A stretch of 64,000 nucleotides of DNA from Betaproteobacteria bacterium (GTDB lineage: Bacteria > Pseudomonadota > Gammaproteobacteria > Burkholderiales > Usitatibacteraceae). Under the pieces are notes generated by a model. It was not told the DNA's origin and did no database searches. It worked only from the letters and a program-made list of their open reading frames with translations. The translations under genes and the position numbers were made by a program. Below are positions 24,455-32,933 of the stretch, in pieces. The stretch is taken from NCBI GenBank assembly GCA_016708825.1, contig JADJEZ010000002.1, positions 62,001 through 126,000 on the forward strand, in the 5' to 3' direction. The first letter of the stretch is position 1. Each line of letters begins with the position of its first letter.

Positions 24455-24649
24455 TCAATCCGCTTCCTCGATCCAGGCCATCTGGATCGCCTCGAGGATC
24501 TTCTCGCCCGAGCGATCGGGCGCATCCGAGAATCCTTCCAGCCCCATCACCCACCCGCGCAGGTCCGTGAACCGGACCGACTTCGGGTCGACGTCGGGGT
24601 AGCGGTCGGCGAGCGCGATCGCGATCTCGCGCGAGTCGGTCCATTTCAT
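24455..24649 (-). CDS. iscX: Fe-S cluster assembly protein IscX
   Basis: A 64-residue acidic protein, the normal size of IscX (YfhJ). It has the family start MKWTDSREIAIALADRYPD and the conserved VRFTDLRGWVMGLEGF and end IQMAWIEEAD. IscX binds iron and IscS and modulates cluster assembly. It is the last gene of the isc operon; its ATG overlaps the fdx stop as ATGA. Confidence 0.95.
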   Translation of the reverse strand: MKWTDSREIAIALADRYPDVDPKSVRFTDLRGWVMGLEGFSDAPDRSGEKILEAIQMAWIEEAD

Positions 24650-24987
24650 CGCTTGGCCTCCGATACCTGGTTGATCGTGTACTTGGGGATCTCGACCTTG
24701 AGCGGCTTGTCTCCCACCTTCGCCTGGCAGGACAGGCGCGAGGTGAATTCCAGGCCCCATGCCTTGTCGAGGAGATCGTCCTCCTTCTCCGAGGCGGGCT
24801 CGAGCGAGTCGATGCCCTCGCGGACGATCACGTGGCACGTGGTGCAGGCGCAGGATTTCTCGCACGCGTGCTCGATCTCGATGCCGTGGGCGAGCAGGTT
24901 GTCGCAGAGCGTCGTCCCGGGCTCGGCATCGAACTGCGCGCCTTCGGGACACAGGGCCTCGTGCGGCAGCACCGTGATCCGGGTCAT
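24646..24987 (-). CDS. fdx: ISC-type [2Fe-2S] ferredoxin
   Basis: A 113-residue adrenodoxin-type ferredoxin that supplies electrons for Fe-S cluster assembly. The cluster ligands Cys42, Cys48, Cys51 and Cys87 fall at the same positions as in E. coli Fdx (motif CEKSCACTTC, then LSCQAK). The ATG overlaps the hscA stop and the gene's own stop overlaps the iscX start, giving ATGA junctions on both sides. Confidence 0.96.
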   Translation of the reverse strand: MTRITVLPHEALCPEGAQFDAEPGTTLCDNLLAHGIEIEHACEKSCACTTCHVIVREGIDSLEPASEKEDDLLDKAWGLEFTSRLSCQAKVGDKPLKVEIPKYTINQVSEAKR

Positions 24988-26855
24988 TTCGATCCGACCT
25001 CGTCCAGCCGCCGGCCCGCGAGCGCCTGCGACACCGAGCGGTCCATGCGCCGCGCCGCGAACGCTTCGCTCGCACGATTGAGCGACTCGACAGCCGACTT
25101 GAGCGCCCGGTGGTCCGTCGCCTTGCCCGCCGCCTCGAGCGAGGCGATCCCGGCCGAGAGGGACGCGCGCTCCTCGGGCGAGAGCAGGTCGCCGTCCTGC
25201 TCCAGGGCGCTTCCGATCGCGGCAATGAGCGCCTCCGCCTCCACGCGCTGCTCGGCGAGGGCGCGGGCGTCGCGGTCCGCCTGCGCGTGGTCGAACCCCT
25301 CGCGCAGCATCGCGGCGACCTCGTCGTCCGTGAGGCCGTAGGAAGGCTTCACCACCACGGAGGAACTCACGCCGGTGGTCTTCTCGCGCGCGGACACCGA
25401 CAGCAGCCCGTCCGCGTCCACCTGGAAGGTCACGGCGATGCGGGCCGCGCCCGCGACCATGGGCGGGATGCCGCGAAGCTCGAAGCGCGCGAGCGAGCGG
25501 CAGTCGGCCACGAGCTCGCGCTCGCCCTGCACCACGTGGACCGCCATCGCCGTCTGGCCGTCCTTGAAGGTGGTGAACTCCTGGGCGCGCGCAGCCGGAA
25601 TGGTGGAATTGCGCGGGATCACCTTCTCCACGAGCCCGCCCATCGTCTCCAGGCCGAGCGAGAGCGGGATCACGTCCAGGAGCAGCCAGTCGTCCCCGGC
25701 GGCGCGGTTTCCCGCGAGCGCGTTGGCCTGGGTCGCGGCACCGAGGGCGACCACCTGCTCCGGATCGAGGTTCACGAGCGGCTCGCGCTGGAAAAACGAT
25801 GCCACGGCACGTTGCAGGTGCGGCATCCGGGTCGCTCCGCCGACCAGCACGACACCGTCGACCTGCGTCGCGGCGAGGCCAGCATCGCGCAGCGCCTTGC
25901 GCGTCGGCACGAGCGTCTTCTGGATGAGGGAGGCGGTGATCTCCTCGAACTCCCGGCGCTCGAGGCGAAGGTGCAGTTGCTGCCCCCAGGTGAAGGTCAC
26001 CTTGGCGTCGGCGGACTGCGCCCCGGACAGGCGCTCCTTCACCTCCCGGGCAGCGGCCAGGAGACGGCGCGTGTCTCGACCGGAGGCGTCCGCCAGCCCG
26101 TGTGCCTTGCGCCAGTGCCTCGCGATCGCCTGGTCGAAGTCGTCGCCGCCCAATGCCGAGTCGCCGCTGGTGGAAAGGACCTCGAAGACTCCGCGCGTGA
26201 GCTTGAGGATGGAAAGGTCGAAGGTGCCGCCTCCCAGGTCGAATATCGCGAAGGTCCCTTCGGCGGCATTGTCCAGGCCGTAGGCGATGGCCGCGGCCGT
26301 GGGCTCGTTCAGGAGCCGCAGCACGTTCAGTCCCGCGATGCGGGCCGCGTCCTTGGTGGCCTGGCGCTGGGAATCGTCGAAATAGGCCGGCACGGTGACC
26401 ACGGCGCCGAAGAGCTCGCCGCCCAGGCTCTGCTCGGCACGCGCGCGAAGCGTCCTCAGGATGTCCGCCGAAACCTGCACCGGCGAGCGCAGGCCCGCGG
26501 CCGTCTCGATGCCCACCATCCCCGGCGCGTCCACGAAGCGATAGGGGAGCGCGCCGTATTTCGCGACGTCCGAGACGCCGCGGCCCATGAAGCGCTTCAC
26601 CGACGCAATGGTGTTCGACGGATCGTCCGCCGCCATGGCCAGCGCCTCGTGACCCACCGCGACGGCGCCGCCCGGCCCGTAGCGCACGACCGAAGGCAGC
26701 AGCACGCGGCCCTGGGCATCGGGGAGACACTCCGCCGAGCCGCTGCGCACGGTGGCCACGAGGGAGTGCGTGGTGCCCAGGTCTATGCCGACCGCGAGCT
26801 GGCGCTCGTGCGGCTCGGGCGTCTCGCCGGGCTCGGAGATCTGCAGGAGCGGCAT
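24984..26855 (-). CDS. hscA: Hsp70-type chaperone HscA
   Basis: A 623-residue specialised Hsp70 that, with HscB, releases clusters from IscU. The nucleotide-binding domain has VGIDLGTTHSLVATV near residue 22, LRLLNEPTAAAIAYGLD, FDLGGGTFDLSIL and VVLVGGATRMP. The substrate-binding domain (DVIPLSLGLETMGG) and helical lid follow. Its recognition motif LPPVK is present in the IscU of this operon. The ATG at 26855 has AGAGGA about 12 bp upstream and the gene starts 38 bp after hscB. Confidence 0.96.
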   Translation of the reverse strand: MPLLQISEPGETPEPHERQLAVGIDLGTTHSLVATVRSGSAECLPDAQGRVLLPSVVRYGPGGAVAVGHEALAMAADDPSNTIASVKRFMGRGVSDVAKYGALPYRFVDAPGMVGIETAAGLRSPVQVSADILRTLRARAEQSLGGELFGAVVTVPAYFDDSQRQATKDAARIAGLNVLRLLNEPTAAAIAYGLDNAAEGTFAIFDLGGGTFDLSILKLTRGVFEVLSTSGDSALGGDDFDQAIARHWRKAHGLADASGRDTRRLLAAAREVKERLSGAQSADAKVTFTWGQQLHLRLERREFEEITASLIQKTLVPTRKALRDAGLAATQVDGVVLVGGATRMPHLQRAVASFFQREPLVNLDPEQVVALGAATQANALAGNRAAGDDWLLLDVIPLSLGLETMGGLVEKVIPRNSTIPAARAQEFTTFKDGQTAMAVHVVQGERELVADCRSLARFELRGIPPMVAGAARIAVTFQVDADGLLSVSAREKTTGVSSSVVVKPSYGLTDDEVAAMLREGFDHAQADRDARALAEQRVEAEALIAAIGSALEQDGDLLSPEERASLSAGIASLEAAGKATDHRALKSAVESLNRASEAFAARRMDRSVSQALAGRRLDEVGSK

Positions 26856-26893
26856 CTAGTGCAATCCTCTCGACGAACGGATCGTATACGACC

Positions 26894-27436
26894 TCATCGC
26901 GCGCCCTCCAGCATCGATTCGAGCGCCTCGTCGATCTCGGCCTCGATCTTGTCCAGGAAGCGAAGCTTTCGCACCAGGGAGCACCCGGCTTCGTAGTTGC
27001 GCTCGCCGCCGAGGGCCCTGGCGAGACGCGCCTGCATTTCCGCACGGGAGATCTCGATTTCGCGACGCAGCGACTCGAGCGCGGCGGCATCGCGTCGCGA
27101 GCGCCCGTCCTCGACGCTTTCGCGCCATTCCATCTGCTGCATCAGGAAGTCCGGCGGCATCGAGGTGTTCGATTCCTCGTCGGTGTCGAACCCCTTGAGG
27201 CCTAGCAGGTAGCGCGCCCGGTCGACCGGGTTGCGCAGCGTCCGGTACGCCTCGTTGGCGCGCGTGGCCCACTGCATCGCCACGCGCCTCTCCGCCTCGC
27301 CCACGGAGGCGAACTTGTCCGGGTGCACGCGGCTCTGCAGCTCGCGATAGGCGTCGTCCAGCGCGGCGGCGTCGACCGCGTAGGCGACCGGAAGACCCAG
27401 CAGATCGAAATGATTTCGGGAGAATTCGGGGTTCAT
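26894..27436 (-). CDS. hscB: Co-chaperone HscB (J-domain)
   Basis: A 180-residue J-type co-chaperone of HscA that delivers IscU. The J-domain spans about residues 8-75 with the HPD motif at 38-40 (SRVHPDKF). The C-terminal three-helix HSCB domain has LRREIEISRAEM and ends LESMLEGAR. The ATG at 27436 is the natural family start (MNPEFSRNHFDLLGL). A GC stem-loop lies between it and iscA. Confidence 0.94.
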   Translation of the reverse strand: MNPEFSRNHFDLLGLPVAYAVDAAALDDAYRELQSRVHPDKFASVGEAERRVAMQWATRANEAYRTLRNPVDRARYLLGLKGFDTDEESNTSMPPDFLMQQMEWRESVEDGRSRRDAAALESLRREIEISRAEMQARLARALGGERNYEAGCSLVRKLRFLDKIEAEIDEALESMLEGAR

Positions 27437-27445
27437 GGTGCGCAA

Positions 27446-27465
27446 AGGGGGCGTGGCCGCCCCCT
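27446..27465 (-). promoter_or_regulatory. Stem-loop inside the isc operon (iscA-hscB gap)
   Basis: AGGGGGCG and CGCCCCCT form a perfect 8-bp stem with a 4-base loop in the 53-bp gap between iscA and hscB. On the transcribed strand only TTT follows, so it is a weak terminator or an RNA-stability element. It may set lower expression of the chaperone-ferredoxin half of the operon than of iscRSUA (inference). Confidence 0.45.
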
Positions 27466-27489
27466 GTCTCGCCGTGCCGCGAACGGCGC

Positions 27490-27813
27490 TCAGACGTTGA
27501 AGGACTCCCCGCACCCGCAACGATCCTTCTCGTTGGGGTTGTGGAACTTGAAGCCCTCGTTCAGGCCCTCGCGGACGAAGTCGAGCTCGGTGCCGTCGAG
27601 GTAGGCGAGGCTCTTCGGATCGATGAGGACGTGCACGCCGTTCGAGTCGAACTGCAGGTCGCCCTCCTGCGCCTCGTCCGCGAACTCGATCTTGTAGGCG
27701 AGGCCTGAGCATCCCGTCGTGCGCACGCCGAGGCGCAGGCCGATGCCCCTGCCCCGCTTCTCGATGTAGCGCTGGACGTGGTCGGCCGCGCGGTCGGTGA
27801 GCGTGACGGCCAT
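27490..27813 (-). CDS. iscA: Iron-sulfur carrier IscA
   Basis: A 107-residue A-type carrier with the three cluster-binding cysteines: Cys35 (TTGCSGLAY) and Cys99/Cys101 (DRCGCGESF). The length and the ESFNV end match IscA. It transfers clusters from IscU to target proteins. The start overlaps the iscU stop by one base (TGATG), so translation is coupled. Confidence 0.95.
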   Translation of the reverse strand: MAVTLTDRAADHVQRYIEKRGRGIGLRLGVRTTGCSGLAYKIEFADEAQEGDLQFDSNGVHVLIDPKSLAYLDGTELDFVREGLNEGFKFHNPNEKDRCGCGESFNV

Positions 27814-28229
27814 CAGTCCGCCGCCTTCTTCGCGGGGTCGGCCTCGCCTTCGCCGTACTTCTTGCGATAGTCGGCCACCGCGGCCTTGATCGCGTCCTCG
27901 GCGAGAATCGAACAGTGGATCTTCACCGGGGGCAGCGCCAGTTCCTCGGCGATCTGCGTGTTGCGGATGCCCGCGGCCTCCTCGAGGGTCTTGCCCTTGA
28001 CCCACTCGGTCACCAGGGAAGAGGAGGCGATCGCCGACCCGCAGCCGTAGGTCTTGAACTTGGCGTCCTCGATGAGCCCGTTGGCCCCGACCTTGATCTG
28101 CAGCTTCATCACGTCGCCGCAGGCGGGCGCGCCCACCATGCCGGTGGCCACACCTTCCTCGTCCTTCGTGAAGGACCCCACGTTTCGGGGATGCTCGTAG
28201 TGATCGATGACTTTTTCGCTGTATGCCAT
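27813..28229 (-). CDS. iscU: Fe-S cluster scaffold IscU
   Basis: A 138-residue scaffold on which IscS builds [2Fe-2S] clusters. Ligands Cys37 (APACGDVMKLQI, with Asp39), Cys63 (TYGCGSAIASSS) and Cys106 (KIHCSILAEDA) are all present, as is the HscA-binding LPPVK at about 99-103. The C-terminus is about 10 residues longer than E. coli IscU, a charged tail. The gene follows iscS by 51 bp. Confidence 0.97.
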   Translation of the reverse strand: MAYSEKVIDHYEHPRNVGSFTKDEEGVATGMVGAPACGDVMKLQIKVGANGLIEDAKFKTYGCGSAIASSSLVTEWVKGKTLEEAAGIRNTQIAEELALPPVKIHCSILAEDAIKAAVADYRKKYGEGEADPAKKAAD

Positions 28230-28280
28230 GGCTTTATCCTCTTGCCGCTGAATCGAAGGAACCGCGACCGCGGGTCGCGC

Positions 28281-29483
28281 TCAGTGCGCCGCCCACTGGA
28301 CGGTATTGAGGTCGATGCCTTCCTTGTACATTTCCCACAGCGGGCTCATCTCGCGCAACTTTCCGATACGTTCGCGGAGGAGCTTCACCGCGAAGTCGAT
28401 ATCGGCTTCCGTGGTGTAGCGTCCGATGGTGAAGCGGATGGAGCTGTGCGCCAGCTCGTCGTTCCTGCCGAGCGCGCGCAGCACGTAGGAGGGCTCCAGG
28501 CTCGCGGACGTGCATGCCGAGCCCGAGGACACGGCGAGCTCCTTCATCCCCATGATGAGGGACTCGCCCTCGACGAAGTTGAAGCTCACGTTCAGGTTGT
28601 GCGGCACGCGCTGCTCGAGGTCGCCGTTCACGTAGACCTCTTCCATGTCCGTGACGCCCGAGAGCAGGCGGTCGCGCAGCATCCGGACGCGCTCGCTCTC
28701 CACGGCCATCTCGAGGCGCGCGATGCGGAAGGCCTCCCCCATGCCGACGATCTGGTGCGTGGCGAGCGTGCCGGAGCGGAAGCCTTTCTCGTGGCCGCCG
28801 CCGTGCATCTGCGCCTCCAGGCGCACGCGCGGCTTCCTGCGCACGTAGAGCGCCCCGATGCCCTTCGGCCCGTAGGTCTTGTGCGCGGAAAAACTCATCA
28901 GGTCGACCTTGAGCGTGGCGAGGTCGACCGGGACCTTGCCGGTGGCCTGCGCGGCGTCCACGTGGAAGATCACGCCCTTCGCGCGGCAGATTTCGCCGAA
29001 ACGCGCGATCGGCTGGATCACGCCGATCTCGTTGTTCACCAGCATCACCGAGGCGAGGATGGTGTCGGGGCGCAGCGCCGCCTCGAACTTCGCGGGGGGT
29101 TCGGGGTCGAGGTAGGTCGCCTCGAAACCCACGCGCTCGAGTTCCCGGACCGTGTCGAGGACGGCCTTGTGCTCCGTCTTCACGGTGACGATGTGCTTGC
29201 CCTTGGACGCGTAGAAGTGGGCGGCGCCCTTCAGGGCGAGGTTGTTCGATTCCGTGGCGCCGGAAGTCCAGACGATCTCCTTGGCGTCGCAGTTCACGAG
29301 CTTCGCGACCTCCGCGCGGGCGTTCTCCACGGCCTCCTCGGCCTCCCAGCCGTAGGCGTGGCTTCGCGAGGCGGGGTTGCCGAAGCGCTCGGTGAGCCAG
29401 GGAATCATCTTGTCGGCCACGCGCGGATCCACCGGCGTGGTGGCTGAATAGTCGAGATAGATCGGCAGCTTGGCTTGGCTCAT
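28281..29483 (-). CDS. iscS: Cysteine desulfurase IscS
   Basis: A 400-residue PLP enzyme that takes sulfur from cysteine for Fe-S clusters and thio-tRNA. The PLP lysine is in SFSAHKTYGPKG and the catalytic loop cysteine is in SSGSACTSAS. The sequence begins LPIYLDYSATTPVDPRV as in other IscS proteins. The ATG at 29483 is chosen because homology starts there; an upstream reading to 29654 is antisense-like. It starts 23 bp after iscR. Confidence 0.97.
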   Translation of the reverse strand: MSQAKLPIYLDYSATTPVDPRVADKMIPWLTERFGNPASRSHAYGWEAEEAVENARAEVAKLVNCDAKEIVWTSGATESNNLALKGAAHFYASKGKHIVTVKTEHKAVLDTVRELERVGFEATYLDPEPPAKFEAALRPDTILASVMLVNNEIGVIQPIARFGEICRAKGVIFHVDAAQATGKVPVDLATLKVDLMSFSAHKTYGPKGIGALYVRRKPRVRLEAQMHGGGHEKGFRSGTLATHQIVGMGEAFRIARLEMAVESERVRMLRDRLLSGVTDMEEVYVNGDLEQRVPHNLNVSFNFVEGESLIMGMKELAVSSGSACTSASLEPSYVLRALGRNDELAHSSIRFTIGRYTTEADIDFAVKLLRERIGKLREMSPLWEMYKEGIDLNTVQWAAH

Positions 29484-29506
29484 GGCGGAATGCGTTCGTC
29501 GGTTTC

Positions 29507-29980
29507 TCAAACGGTGATCGTGGGGCCGTCGGCGCGGGAGGCGCGCGTGCGCGGCGCCACCACGGAGACCGGCTTGGTGCGCTGCTTCTCGACCAGTTCG
29601 GCGAGCGTGACGCGGGACAGGAATCCGAGGACGGTCGCGTTCAGTTCCTCCCACAGGTCATGGGTCATGCAGCGATGGTTGTCGTGGCAGTTCTCCTTGC
29701 CGCCGCACTGCGTCGAGTCGATCGATTCCTCGACGGCATTGATCATGTCCGCCACGGTGATGAGGGACGCGGCCCGCGCGAGGTTGTAGCCGCCCCCGGG
29801 GCCGCGAACGCTCTCGACCAGCGCGCGGCGGCGCAGCTTGCCGAAGAGCTGTTCCAGGTAGGACAGGGAAATGCGCTGCCGTGCGCTGATGCCGGCGAGC
29901 GTCACCGGTCCCTTCGTCGAATGCAGGGCGAGATCCAGCATCGCCGTGACCGCGAACCTGCCTTTGGTGGTAAGTCGCAT
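29507..29980 (-). CDS. iscR: Rrf2-family regulator IscR
   Basis: A 157-residue winged-helix repressor that senses Fe-S status. The [2Fe-2S] ligands Cys92, Cys98 and Cys104 (motif CGGKENCHDNHRC) are spaced as in E. coli IscR. The DNA-binding part starts MRLTTKGRFAVTAMLDLALH. It is the first gene of the isc operon and has a type-1-like IscR site overlapping its promoter, so feedback repression of the operon is expected. Confidence 0.96.
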   Translation of the reverse strand: MRLTTKGRFAVTAMLDLALHSTKGPVTLAGISARQRISLSYLEQLFGKLRRRALVESVRGPGGGYNLARAASLITVADMINAVEESIDSTQCGGKENCHDNHRCMTHDLWEELNATVLGFLSRVTLAELVEKQRTKPVSVVAPRTRASRADGPTITV

Positions 29981-30006
29981 CGGGACCTCGCTCGGTGGGG
30001 CCGGTT

Positions 30007-30031
30007 AAATCCGACCAGGTTAGTCAAGTAT
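30007..30031 (-). promoter_or_regulatory. IscR-type operator at the isc promoter
   Basis: On the minus strand the 25-bp site begins ATACTTGACT and ends GGTCGGATTT. It resembles the E. coli type-1 IscR site in front of iscR. It overlaps the -10 box (30027-30032) and the predicted start point, consistent with repression by holo-IscR. Confidence 0.7.
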
Positions 30032-30055
30032 AGAAAGGTCGATGAATTTCGTCAA
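30027..30055 (-). promoter_or_regulatory. Sigma-70 promoter of the isc operon
   Basis: Minus-strand TTGACG (30055-30050), a 17-bp spacer and TATACT (30032-30027) form a near-consensus promoter. The start of transcription would be near 30020, about 40 bp before the iscR ATG. The -35 box overlaps the last codons of cysE, so iscR transcription can start independently of cysE. Confidence 0.85.
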
Positions 30056-30798
30056 CTATTGCCTGGTCCGACTTCGGCTGGCGACGCCACGCTTGCCGGC
30101 GACCTCTCCTTATCCGCTTGTTTTTCATCGCCTTTCCTCTCCAGCGCCTCGAGCCGCCGCACCAGTTCCTCGAGGCGCCCGTCCACCGCGTCGGTCTTCG
30201 AACCGATCGTCAGCAGGATCTGGTTCAGCGGATCGTCCAGGTTGCCGCTGACGGCATAGGCGTCGAAGCTCATCCGCGCGGCGGTGTGGTCCTCGACCTG
30301 GCGGGCCGGGATGCCCACTACCGTTGCCCCGGCCGGAACGGGCTTCACCACCACGGAATTCGAGCCGACTCTCGCTCCATCGCCCACCTCGAACGGCCCG
30401 AGTATCTTGGCGCCGGCGCCCACCACCACGCCCTTGCCCAGCGTCGGATGGCGCTTGCCCGTGTTCCAGGAAACGCCGCCGAGCGTCACCCCGTGGTAGA
30501 GCGTGCAGTCGTCGCCGATCTCGGCGGTCTCGCCGATCACCACGCCCATGCCGTGGTCGATGAAGACGCGCCGGCCGATGGTGGCGCCCGGATGGATCTC
30601 GATGCCCGTGAGGAAGCGCGAGACGTGCGACACGAGGCGACCGAGCCACTGGAACCCCGCGAGCCATAGCGAGTGCGCGAGGCGGTGGAAGGTGACCGCG
30701 TGAAACCCCGGATAACACGTGAGCACCTCCCATACCGAGCGGGCGGCGGGGTCTCGCTCGAAGACGCAGCGGATGTCTTCGCGGGTCTTCCGGAACAT
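30052..30798 (-). CDS. cysE: Serine O-acetyltransferase
   Basis: The 248-residue enzyme makes O-acetylserine, the first step of cysteine synthesis. It has a left-handed beta-helix of hexapeptide repeats (IEIHPGATIGRRVFIDHG, then MGVVIGETAEIGDDC, YHGVTLGG, KRHPTLGKGVVVGAGA). It is the shorter type lacking the long N-terminal domain and has a 70-residue C-terminal extension. It lies directly upstream of iscR, as in many betaproteobacteria. This links cysteine supply to IscS, the cysteine-consuming enzyme. Confidence 0.93.
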   Translation of the reverse strand: MFRKTREDIRCVFERDPAARSVWEVLTCYPGFHAVTFHRLAHSLWLAGFQWLGRLVSHVSRFLTGIEIHPGATIGRRVFIDHGMGVVIGETAEIGDDCTLYHGVTLGGVSWNTGKRHPTLGKGVVVGAGAKILGPFEVGDGARVGSNSVVVKPVPAGATVVGIPARQVEDHTAARMSFDAYAVSGNLDDPLNQILLTIGSKTDAVDGRLEELVRRLEALERKGDEKQADKERSPASVASPAEVGPGNS

Positions 30799-30901
30799 GG
30801 CGTTATGCTCTTTCTATCGGGGGAACCGTAGAAATCTACCTTTACCCGACCAGAACAATCAACCATTGGATCGGAACGGCGCCGCCCGGTTCCGTGCTCG
30901 C

Positions 30902-32125
30902 ATGCGCCGCATCGCCGACCGATACCGCGATTTCTTCCGCCAGGCCGACGTCGCCGCTTTGGTGGGCGTGGCGCTCGTCGCACGGATGCCTTTCGGCATG
31001 GTCGGTCTCGCGATGCTCCTTTTCCTGCGCGAAGCGTTCGGGTCCTACGCGCTGGCCGGCAGCATCTCGGGGGTCTATTTCGTGGCCATGGCGATCGGCG
31101 CCCCGATCCAGGGCCGGCTCATCGATCGCGCGGGGCCGGTGCCGACGCTTCTCGTCACGGCGGTGGTGCATCCGGCGGCGCTCCTCGCCATCCTCGCCGC
31201 GGTCCAGTCGGGCGCCGGCCTTTCGCCGGTGGCCGTGGCTGCCGCGTGCGCGGGGGCATTCGCGCCGCCGACCAATGTCCTGACGCGCACCCTGTGGCGG
31301 CACCGCTTCACCGCGGAGGAAGACCGTCGCCGCGCCTTCGCCGTCGACGCCGTGATGATCGAGCTGAACCTCACGCTCGGCCCGGCCCTCGTCGCCGGGC
31401 TCGTCGCCGGCACGGGAACGACGGTCGCCTTCGGCGTGGCGATCGTGGTCACCATCGCCTCGCTATGGGTATTCACCACCTCGCCCGCCCTGAAGTACGT
31501 TCGCGCCGAGGCGGCCGGCGCCCGGACCCTGCTGGGGCCACTGGCGGACACCCGGTTGCTGCTCGTCTTCGCGGCCACCTTCGGGCTGGCGACCGGCATC
31601 GGCTTCCTCGAAGTGGGCTACCCGGGCTACGCCACGGCGCTCTCCGCACCCGCCCTGGGCGGGGTCTTCCTGTCGTTGAGTTCGCTGGGCAGCGCCATCG
31701 GAGGCGCCCTCTTCGGGGGGCTCGCCCTGCGCGCGGCGATCGAGCGCCAGTTCGCCGCCGCCGCGGCGCTCATGACCGTTCCCCTCGCCCTGCACTACAC
31801 CCTCGACGCGACCGCGGCCTTCGCCTTCGTCGCCTTCCTCGCCGGCGCCCTGATCGCACCCTGCATCGCGTGCCAGTCGGTTCTCGTTTCCCGCCTCGCG
31901 CCACCCCGCTTCATCACGGAAGCTTTCACCTGGTCTTCCACCTTCATCGTGGCCGGGCTCGGTGCGGGCATGGCGAGCGGAGGGTGGCTCATCGAGGCCG
32001 CCGGCGCGAAGGTCCCGTTCCTGGCATCGGCGGCAGCCATGGGCGCGGTGTCGCTGGGCGCCCTCGCGATGCTCCGGGCCTCCGGCAGGCGGGAACCGCA
32101 AACCGGGGGCGCCAAGTCACCGTAG
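30902..32125 (+). CDS. Major facilitator superfamily transporter
   Basis: A 407-residue protein with about 12 hydrophobic helices and the MFS loop motif GRLIDRAGPVPTLLV between helices 2 and 3. The substrate is unknown. The ATG at 30902 starts just before a short cytoplasmic segment and helix 1. It sits on the plus strand between trmJ and cysE, both minus strand. In related bacteria these two are usually closer neighbours, so this gene is probably an insertion in a conserved block. It converges with trmJ, with a gap of 17 bp and no terminator. Confidence 0.8.
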   Translation: MRRIADRYRDFFRQADVAALVGVALVARMPFGMVGLAMLLFLREAFGSYALAGSISGVYFVAMAIGAPIQGRLIDRAGPVPTLLVTAVVHPAALLAILAAVQSGAGLSPVAVAAACAGAFAPPTNVLTRTLWRHRFTAEEDRRRAFAVDAVMIELNLTLGPALVAGLVAGTGTTVAFGVAIVVTIASLWVFTTSPALKYVRAEAAGARTLLGPLADTRLLLVFAATFGLATGIGFLEVGYPGYATALSAPALGGVFLSLSSLGSAIGGALFGGLALRAAIERQFAAAAALMTVPLALHYTLDATAAFAFVAFLAGALIAPCIACQSVLVSRLAPPRFITEAFTWSSTFIVAGLGAGMASGGWLIEAAGAKVPFLASAAAMGAVSLGALAMLRASGRREPQTGGAKSP

Positions 32126-32142
32126 GCGCCACCCGCGGCGAG

Positions 32143-32868
32143 CTACTGCCGGCGCGCGAGGGAGGCGATCATGCCGTGCAGGATGGCGACTTCCTCCGTT
32201 TCCAGCGCGAGTCGCGCCGCCAGTCGCCGCATGCGCTCGTCCAGGCGGCCGGGTTCCGCGGGATCGAGGTAACCGCTCCCGAGCAGCGCTTCGCGCAGGC
32301 GGGCATGCAGCCGCTCGAGCTCCGCGCCGGTGGCCAGCGCGCGCGGCGCGCGCTGCGGAACGCGGAAGGCCGACGCCGCGAGCGAGAGCTCGTAGCAGGC
32401 GACCTGCACGGCGGCCGCGAGGTTGAGCGACGGATAGCCGGGGTCTGCGGGAATCGAGACGAGGCGCTGGCAGGACAGGAGTTCGTCGTTGGAGAGCCCC
32501 GAGGTCTCGTTGCCGAAGACCAGCGCCACGAGCCCCTCGCCGGTCGCGGCGATCGCCTCCGGCGCGGCAGCCCGCCAGTCGCGCGCCGGATGGGAAAGGT
32601 CGCGCCCCCGGGCGCTGAATCCGAAGGCGAGCGCGCGGTCGGCGAGCGCCTCGGCGAGAGTGGGCAGCACGCGCGCCTGCTCCAGCACGTCCGCGGCCCC
32701 GGCGGCGAGCGCGACGGCCTCCGCGCCCGGGGCGTGGCGCGGCGCCACCAGCACGAGGTCGCGCAGCCCCATCGTCTTCATCGCGCGGGCCGCGGCGCCG
32801 ATGTTGCCGGGATGGCTGGTCCGCGAGAGAACCACCGCGATGCGCGACAGGGGAAGCTTCGCCTTCAT
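32143..32868 (-). CDS. trmJ: tRNA (cytidine/uridine-2'-O-)-methyltransferase TrmJ
   Basis: A 241-residue SPOUT methyltransferase that modifies tRNA position 32. Motifs are VVLSRTSHPGNIGAAARAMK at the N-terminus, FGNETSGLSNDEL, and YPSLNLAAAVQVACYEL, which form the knot and the SAM site. The C-terminal extension of about 80 residues is as in TrmJ. It is divergent from suhB with 65 bp between starts. Confidence 0.93.
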   Translation of the reverse strand: MKAKLPLSRIAVVLSRTSHPGNIGAAARAMKTMGLRDLVLVAPRHAPGAEAVALAAGAADVLEQARVLPTLAEALADRALAFGFSARGRDLSHPARDWRAAAPEAIAATGEGLVALVFGNETSGLSNDELLSCQRLVSIPADPGYPSLNLAAAVQVACYELSLAASAFRVPQRAPRALATGAELERLHARLREALLGSGYLDPAEPGRLDERMRRLAARLALETEEVAILHGMIASLARRQ

Positions 32869-32870
32869 CG

Positions 32871-32876
32871 TATAAT
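32871..32876 (+). promoter_or_regulatory. -10 box of the suhB promoter
   Basis: A perfect TATAAT lies 58 bp upstream of the suhB ATG, within 3 bp of the divergent trmJ start. No convincing -35 is found 16-18 bp upstream, so the promoter may need another activator or be weak. Confidence 0.5.
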
Positions 32877-32933
32877 TCTGCCTGACGACACTACCCGGCG
32901 CCGGCCCCAGCGACCGCGGCCCCGCTCTTTGCC

